From: Glaesserella parasuis
GTDB lineage: Bacteria > Pseudomonadota > Gammaproteobacteria > Enterobacterales > Pasteurellaceae
Assembly: GCF_002015085.1 (NCBI RefSeq)
Contig: NZ_MUXW01000017.1
Location: 12,798 to 76,797, forward strand
Direction of reading: 5' to 3'
Length of the DNA: 64,000 bases
Part shown: piece after piece, positions 59,507 through 64,000 of the stretch
Layout: each line of letters opens with the position of its first letter
How positions within the stretch are numbered: the stretch's first letter is position 1
Translations under genes and position numbers: made by a program
The notes under the pieces: model-generated
The model's input: the letters and a program-made list of their open reading frames with translations, nothing else
Told to the model about the DNA's origin: nothing
The model's database searches: none

Positions 59507-60046
59507 ATGAAAAAACATCACATTGAAACTATGATATCTTCTCAAGAAGTTCAAAACCGCATTACTGAGTTAGCAGAACAGATTAATCAACATTACCAAC
59601 ATAAAAATAGCCAGAGTCTGGTTGTTGTTGGACTGTTGAGAGGATCTTTTATGTTTATGGCTGATTTGGTGCGTAAGTTAAATTTACCTGTCGAAGTCGA
59701 TTTTTTAACGGCATCAAGTTATGGATTAAGTACAGAATCGAGCAGAGATGTGAAAATCTTGAAGGATTTGGATAGTGAAATTCAAGGCAAAGATGTATTA
59801 ATTGTAGAAGATATTATTGATACTGGTTTTACCCTTAACAAAGTGCATGATATTTTAAATTTGCGCGAACCTTCCTCACTTGCGATTTGTACTTTATTAG
59901 ATAAGCCTTCTCGTCGAGAAGTGGATGTACCAGTAGAATGGGTTGGCTTTGCTATCCCCGATGAGTTTGTGGTGGGATATGGTATTGATTATGCACAGCA
60001 TTATCGTAATTTAGATTACATTGCGAAAGTGATTATTGATGAATAA
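59507..60046 (+). CDS. hpt: Hypoxanthine phosphoribosyltransferase
   Basis: Purine salvage: converts hypoxanthine (and guanine) with PRPP to the nucleotide. The 179 residues show [40 protein letters not shown] and the PRPP loop [14 protein letters not shown]. The ATG at 59507 is preferred to a TTG at 59501. A USS-built terminator follows at 60070. Confidence 0.95.
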   Translation: MKKHHIETMISSQEVQNRITELAEQINQHYQHKNSQSLVVVGLLRGSFMFMADLVRKLNLPVEVDFLTASSYGLSTESSRDVKILKDLDSEIQGKDVLIVEDIIDTGFTLNKVHDILNLREPSSLAICTLLDKPSRREVDVPVEWVGFAIPDEFVVGYGIDYAQHYRNLDYIAKVIIDE

Positions 60047-60069
60047 GAAGTGAAACTTTCAATTAAATT

Positions 60070-60104
60070 AACCGCTTGTTGATATAAACTTCAAGCGGTT
60101 TTTA
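60070..60104 (+). terminator. Terminator formed by inverted uptake sequences
   Basis: AACCGCTTG, 13-base loop, CAAGCGGTT, then TTTAATTT. Inverted uptake sequences commonly serve as terminators in Pasteurellaceae. Confidence 0.85.
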
Positions 60105-60138
60105 ATTTCTAATTGGGCTTTAGTATCTAGGAGAGTTT

Positions 60139-62214
60139 ATGGGGAAAAAAATATTATTTGTTTATTTGGCGATGTGTTTATCTGCTTGGGCTACACAGTC
60201 TCAGTCATCTCCAGAAATTGAGAAACTAAAATTACAATGGCAGAACGAGCAACAAAATATCTACCGTCAATTTGAAAAGCAAAGAGTAAATTTTTTGCTG
60301 CTTGAGACTTTATTACGAGAGATGGAACGAGAGGGAAAATTTTCTAATGCGATATTTGAGCGAGTGGTGCATTTAGAGGCAATGTTGCTTGATTACCCTC
60401 TGATTGAAGAGATGAAATGGGCTATATTAAATACTAAACTAAAATTGAACGCTATTTCGCAAGAAGAAATTCTGCACTTTATCAAGCAATATCCGCATAT
60501 CGCAAAACGCAATAAGCTGGAACAGTTCCCGATAGAAATGTGGTACAAACAGCAAAAATGGTCAGAGCTTCTAGCCTATAGCGACAAAGTCGGTGAGCTA
60601 AGCGTTGCTAATCAATGTCGGGTGTGGGCGGTTCAATATCAAAGCCAAGCAGATAAATTACAGTTAAATCCAGAAGCGGCACAAGCAAATAATCTGGCTC
60701 AACCTTTATCGCCTGAGTTAGCTCAGCTTTTAGCAAAGTTTGATGATTTTTGGATCAATAACGGCTCATTGCCCTCTGACTGTGCGAACTTGGAAGCCTT
60801 CTGGCGAGATCAGGGGTTAAAAACCGAAGATAAAGTGAAGCAAAAAGCGGTCAAATTATGGATAACAAATGCAAAATCGGAGTTAAGCCAGTTAGCGTTA
60901 AATAACCAAGATGTCGAGTTAGGAAAATGGCTTGCCGATTTACAAAAACTCTTGTCTGAGCCGAATTATTTGCAACATTTTATTGCGAAACAACCGCTTA
61001 ACGATCTCAATAAACAGCTTGTATTGCACGCTTTCCCCAAACTTCTCAAAACATTGCCTGAACAAATGCAAAATGTGGATTTTGCCCCATATCAAACTTG
61101 GGCAGAGCAGTGGCAACTTAGCGAAAATCAAGTACGTGAATGGAAAATCCAGTTTCTACAACGCTTTTTTGATAACACAACACCCCAGTTCCAGCAGTGG
61201 CGAGATGCACAGTTAGCCGAATTAAAAGAGGATAGTTTAACCGAACGCCGCTTACGAACGGCGATCTGGCAGAAAAGCGATTTAAATAGATGGTTAGTGC
61301 TATTAAGCCCAGAAACCAGAGCCAAAGCGGAATGGCGTTATTGGTTAGCCAAAAGCCAGCCGGCACAACAAGCGGCTATTTTCCAGCAACTTGCCACAGA
61401 GCGAGGATTTTATCCTATGTTGGCGGCTCAAGCCCTAGGACAGCCTTATCAGCTCGTATTGCCAGCGATTAACAAATTAACAGAACAACAAACCCTTAAA
61501 TTTAAGCCTCAGCTTAACCGCATTGCAGAGTTAAGGGCGTTAAAACGGCTGAGTGCTGCCAAAATTGTTTGGGTAGATTTACTGCAAGCGGCGAGTTTTG
61601 ACGAAAAAATTGCATTGAGTAACTTTGCTTTGCAACAAGATTGGTTTGATTTAGCCGTTGAAGGAACCATTCAGGCAAAAGCGTGGGATTATTTATCGCT
61701 ACGTCTGCCAAATGCTTATTCGGATTGGTTTGAACTCAATTTACAGCATAAAAAAATCACTAAAACCTTTGCAATGGCAATCGCTCGCCAAGAGAGTGCG
61801 TGGAATGCTCAAGCACGTTCGCACGCAAATGCAATAGGGTTAATGCAGTTATTGCCAACCACAGCAAGCCAAACAGCCAAAGCAAATCAACTGAGCTATA
61901 CAGGGGAAAAAGATTTACTCGACCCTTTTAAAAACATTATGTTGGGGACAGCCCATTTAGCAGAGTTAAATGAAACCTACCCAAATAACCGAATTTTAAT
62001 TGCGGCGGCATATAACGCAGGGCCTCACCGAGTGAGCCGTTGGTTAGAACGTGCAAATGGCACTTTGGCGATGGACGAATTTATTGCCTCCATTCCTTTT
62101 GTAGAAACAAGGGGATATGTGCAAAATGTATTAGCTTACGACTATTATTATCAGTTTTTGTATAATGAAACATTAGTTTTATTTACGAGAGATGAAAGAG
62201 AAAGAAGATATTAA
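60139..62214 (+). CDS. slt: Soluble lytic murein transglycosylase
   Basis: Periplasmic enzyme that cleaves peptidoglycan glycan strands to 1,6-anhydro products. The 691-residue protein starts with a signal peptide (MGKKILFVYLAMCLSAWATQ), followed by a long superhelical domain of paired helices (ring-shaped U/L domain in Slt70) and a C-terminal lysozyme-like domain. That domain holds AIARQESAWNAQARSHANAI with the catalytic Glu, GLMQLLPTTA and AAAYNAGPHRVSRWL. Length is slightly greater than E. coli Slt70. Confidence 0.95.
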   Translation: MGKKILFVYLAMCLSAWATQSQSSPEIEKLKLQWQNEQQNIYRQFEKQRVNFLLLETLLREMEREGKFSNAIFERVVHLEAMLLDYPLIEEMKWAILNTKLKLNAISQEEILHFIKQYPHIAKRNKLEQFPIEMWYKQQKWSELLAYSDKVGELSVANQCRVWAVQYQSQADKLQLNPEAAQANNLAQPLSPELAQLLAKFDDFWINNGSLPSDCANLEAFWRDQGLKTEDKVKQKAVKLWITNAKSELSQLALNNQDVELGKWLADLQKLLSEPNYLQHFIAKQPLNDLNKQLVLHAFPKLLKTLPEQMQNVDFAPYQTWAEQWQLSENQVREWKIQFLQRFFDNTTPQFQQWRDAQLAELKEDSLTERRLRTAIWQKSDLNRWLVLLSPETRAKAEWRYWLAKSQPAQQAAIFQQLATERGFYPMLAAQALGQPYQLVLPAINKLTEQQTLKFKPQLNRIAELRALKRLSAAKIVWVDLLQAASFDEKIALSNFALQQDWFDLAVEGTIQAKAWDYLSLRLPNAYSDWFELNLQHKKITKTFAMAIARQESAWNAQARSHANAIGLMQLLPTTASQTAKANQLSYTGEKDLLDPFKNIMLGTAHLAELNETYPNNRILIAAAYNAGPHRVSRWLERANGTLAMDEFIASIPFVETRGYVQNVLAYDYYYQFLYNETLVLFTRDERERRY

Positions 62215-62303
62215 TTCTTTAATGAATAAAAAGAATAATGAAAAGTTTTATTGGAATACTTTAACTAAAGTCTATTTTACATATGAGAAACAATAGCGTG
62301 ATA

Positions 62304-62846
62304 ATGTTACGAAAATCCTTTTTTTTACCCCTGTTTTTAACGGGCTGCGTGATGGTACCACCGCAATTTTCGATACCTGAACAGGTTAATTTTCAAGGTA
62401 AAACCTACCAAAAAGTGACCCAAAATCAGCTTGATGAAATGCAACAATCGCTTTTTTTACTCAAAGAAAGCTCAAAAGATCCGAATAACTGGCAACAAGG
62501 CATTTTGTTGTTTACTGATAAAAACAGCCAACAAAAAAGCCTTGCTGATAGGGTGGAGTTACGTCAGCAAACTTTCGCTAAACAGCCTGATACCAAAGCG
62601 AAAGTAGCGATTGTCGGTGACGAGCTACAAAGCCAAGTGCTTTATCCACCAACAGAACGTTTTAACGATTATCAGCTGGAAGTCACCCGTGGGCAAAATT
62701 CTCAGTGTGGTTACAGCCAAATGCAGTTCTCAGACAAGCGGTCTGTTTCTGCAAAAAATTTGCAAAATCCAACCGCTTATATGAAAGATCTTCAGCAAAT
62801 GGCGTGGCAGTTTTCGCAATTAGCGTGGCAAATTGAGTGTAACTAA
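62304..62846 (+). CDS. Putative lipoprotein, function unknown
   Basis: About 180 residues from the ATG at 62304: MLRKSFFLPLFLTGC is a lipoprotein signal with lipobox LTGC, followed by a hydrophilic helical-beta domain (VNFQGKTYQKVTQNQLDEMQ, DPNNWQQGILLFTDKNSQQ, QCGYSQMQFSD). The frame extends upstream to 62283, adding seven residues. I do not recognise the family. It overlaps the next gene by TAATG, so it is co-expressed with fieF. Confidence 0.7.
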   Translation: MLRKSFFLPLFLTGCVMVPPQFSIPEQVNFQGKTYQKVTQNQLDEMQQSLFLLKESSKDPNNWQQGILLFTDKNSQQKSLADRVELRQQTFAKQPDTKAKVAIVGDELQSQVLYPPTERFNDYQLEVTRGQNSQCGYSQMQFSDKRSVSAKNLQNPTAYMKDLQQMAWQFSQLAWQIECN

Positions 62847-63745
62847 TGGAAAAACAGTATAATCAATATGTAAAAAGAGCAGCGAACTTTGCTGTGATTG
62901 TCGCTGCTACTTTAATTATTGCAAAGGCGTTTGCGTGGTGGCAGACAGGATCGATGGCGATTTTGGCGGCAATGACGGACTCTCTTGTAGATTTGTTCGC
63001 ATCTTTAACAAATATGCTCGTGTTACGTTTTGCTTTACAGCCAGCTGATGACGATCACACTTTCGGACACGGCAAAGCGGAATCCCTTGCCGCCCTTGCT
63101 CAAAGTGCCTTTATCACTGGTTCTGCAACATTCTTATTACTACAAGGTATTCAACGTTTAACCGAACCACAATTAGTACAAAGCAGTGAATTAGGCATTG
63201 CGATTAGCTTGTTCTCCATTGTTCTTACTGCTGCATTAGTTCTGTATCAGAAAAAAGTGGTGAAACTCACTCAAAGCCCAGCGATTGAGGCCGATTCGTT
63301 ACATTATCAAACGGATCTCTATATGAACGCAGCAATTCTTGTGGCAATGATTTTAAATATCTACGGCGTGATTTATGCCGATGCCCTATTTGCCATTGGA
63401 ATTGCTCTTTATATTCTGTTTAATGCAGCTAAAATGTGCTGGGAAGCGGTGCAATCCTTGTTGGATAAAGCCTTACCCCAAGAAGAAGTCGATCAAATTT
63501 GGGCGATTGCCTTGCAACACCCACGCATTATTGGCATACACGATGTCAAAACTCGTCGTGCAGGGGCAATTCGCTTTATTCAGCTACATTTAGAACTGGA
63601 CGATCATCTGCCTTTGGTTGTCGCACACGATATTACCGACAGCCTAGAACAGAAAATCTTGGCAGTCTTTCCTCATTCGGAAGTGATTATCCACCAAGAG
63701 CCAACGACGATTGTAAAACAGGAAAATGGATTGAAAAGTGGCTAA
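62846..63745 (+). CDS. fieF: Cation-efflux transporter of the FieF/CDF family
   Basis: Proton-coupled exporter of Fe2+/Zn2+ and similar ions in the inner membrane. 299 residues with about six transmembrane helices. Metal site motifs are MTDSLVDLFASLTNML and DDDHTFGHGKAESLAALAQS (two Asp, two His) and IEADSLHYQTDLYMNAAIL. The soluble C-terminal domain (GIHDVKTRRAGAIRFIQLHL and HSEVIIHQEP) is complete. The start overlaps the stop of the lipoprotein gene. Confidence 0.93.
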   Translation: MEKQYNQYVKRAANFAVIVAATLIIAKAFAWWQTGSMAILAAMTDSLVDLFASLTNMLVLRFALQPADDDHTFGHGKAESLAALAQSAFITGSATFLLLQGIQRLTEPQLVQSSELGIAISLFSIVLTAALVLYQKKVVKLTQSPAIEADSLHYQTDLYMNAAILVAMILNIYGVIYADALFAIGIALYILFNAAKMCWEAVQSLLDKALPQEEVDQIWAIALQHPRIIGIHDVKTRRAGAIRFIQLHLELDDHLPLVVAHDITDSLEQKILAVFPHSEVIIHQEPTTIVKQENGLKSG

Positions 63746-64000
63746 ATCATCAAGACGATTCTTTAACATCCTATCCACCGTCCGTTGCATTTGGGATTAG
63801 ACGACAATGTTAAGTAGGCTATGTGATAATGATTAAATAGCAGCCTGTTCAAGAGACGATGCGGTGTAAAATATCCCATCTAAATCACCGCTTTCATCAG
63901 ATTTCCCGCCTATTATTTCTAACTTTTTTAATAATTGACAATAAAAGTTGAAAAATGCTTGTTATTTTATTCTTTATTTTATGTAAATGTTGTTTTTTTT
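63746..64000. other. Right-hand end of window, no complete gene
   Basis: 255 bases after fieF. A minus-strand open stretch from about 63961 down to a TAA at 63833 would encode 40-odd residues ending SSLEQAAI but has no start codon in frame; it could be the remnant or the tail of a gene. The last 60 bases are very AT-rich. No terminator or RNA gene seen. Confidence 0.4.

Overview
The window looks like chromosomal DNA of a Pasteurellaceae bacterium of the Glaesserella parasuis / Actinobacillus branch. It is AT-rich. The DNA-uptake core ACAAGCGGT (or its complement ACCGCTTGT) occurs at least a dozen times (e.g. near 1568, 3450, 5788, 16609, 28500, 29832, 49340, 57280, 60070, 62740), which is the 'Apl-type' uptake signal. 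Gene orders such as lrp-ftsK, darP/pmbA and cpxR-cpxA fit gamma-proteobacteria. A cdtABC toxin operon next to tgt, together with this uptake signal, makes G. parasuis the best guess from memory; no database was consulted.

Layout: 1-8.2 kb is housekeeping (3' part of glnE, queF, lrp, ftsK, aroG, tsaB, an unknown membrane protein). 8.4-10.5 kb holds cdtCBA on the minus strand. 10.6-17.7 kb holds tgt, gyrB, a hemerythrin-like gene overlapping a TusA-like gene, sirB2, darP and pmbA. 17.9-20.0 kb is a frameshifted regulator pseudogene that joins a LacI-type DNA-binding domain to an ABC-type solute-binding domain. 20.2-31.3 kb holds leuDC, a Bcr/CflA exporter, rsuA, cpxAR, mazG, pepP, a Phd/VapC-like toxin-antitoxin pair and serC. 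31.4-38.7 kb is a type I restriction-modification locus (hsdM, hsdS, hsdR) interrupted by a REP-associated tyrosine transposase (RAYT) and its palindromes. 38.8-39.9 kb is hisC. 40.0-45.3 kb is a compact Mu-like island: four minus-strand genes facing a Mor-like activator / protease / major capsid operon across a 650-bp control region. 45.4-64 kb returns to core genes: a deleted ompW, dinI, a pseudouridine synthase, a phosphatase, asnS, a ZnuD-like zinc receptor, ppx, ppc, aroA, cspD, bcp, gmhB, hpt, slt, a lipoprotein and fieF.

How parts work together: queF and tgt are both queuosine steps; aroG and aroA both belong to the shikimate pathway; cpxA/cpxR form an envelope stress two-component system; CdtA/B/C form one holotoxin. 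The most noteworthy structures are (1) a (GCACA)10 tract at the 5' end of hsdM that currently puts the only good start codon out of frame, implying a phase-variable type I methyltransferase caught in the OFF state; (2) a complete RAYT/REP system between hsdS and hsdR, with 16 GTAG-footed palindromes of three stem families spread over the window; (3) the small capsid-protease-activator operon without visible terminase, portal or tail genes; and (4) the LacI-solute-binding fusion, now decayed. No tRNA, rRNA or CRISPR array was found.
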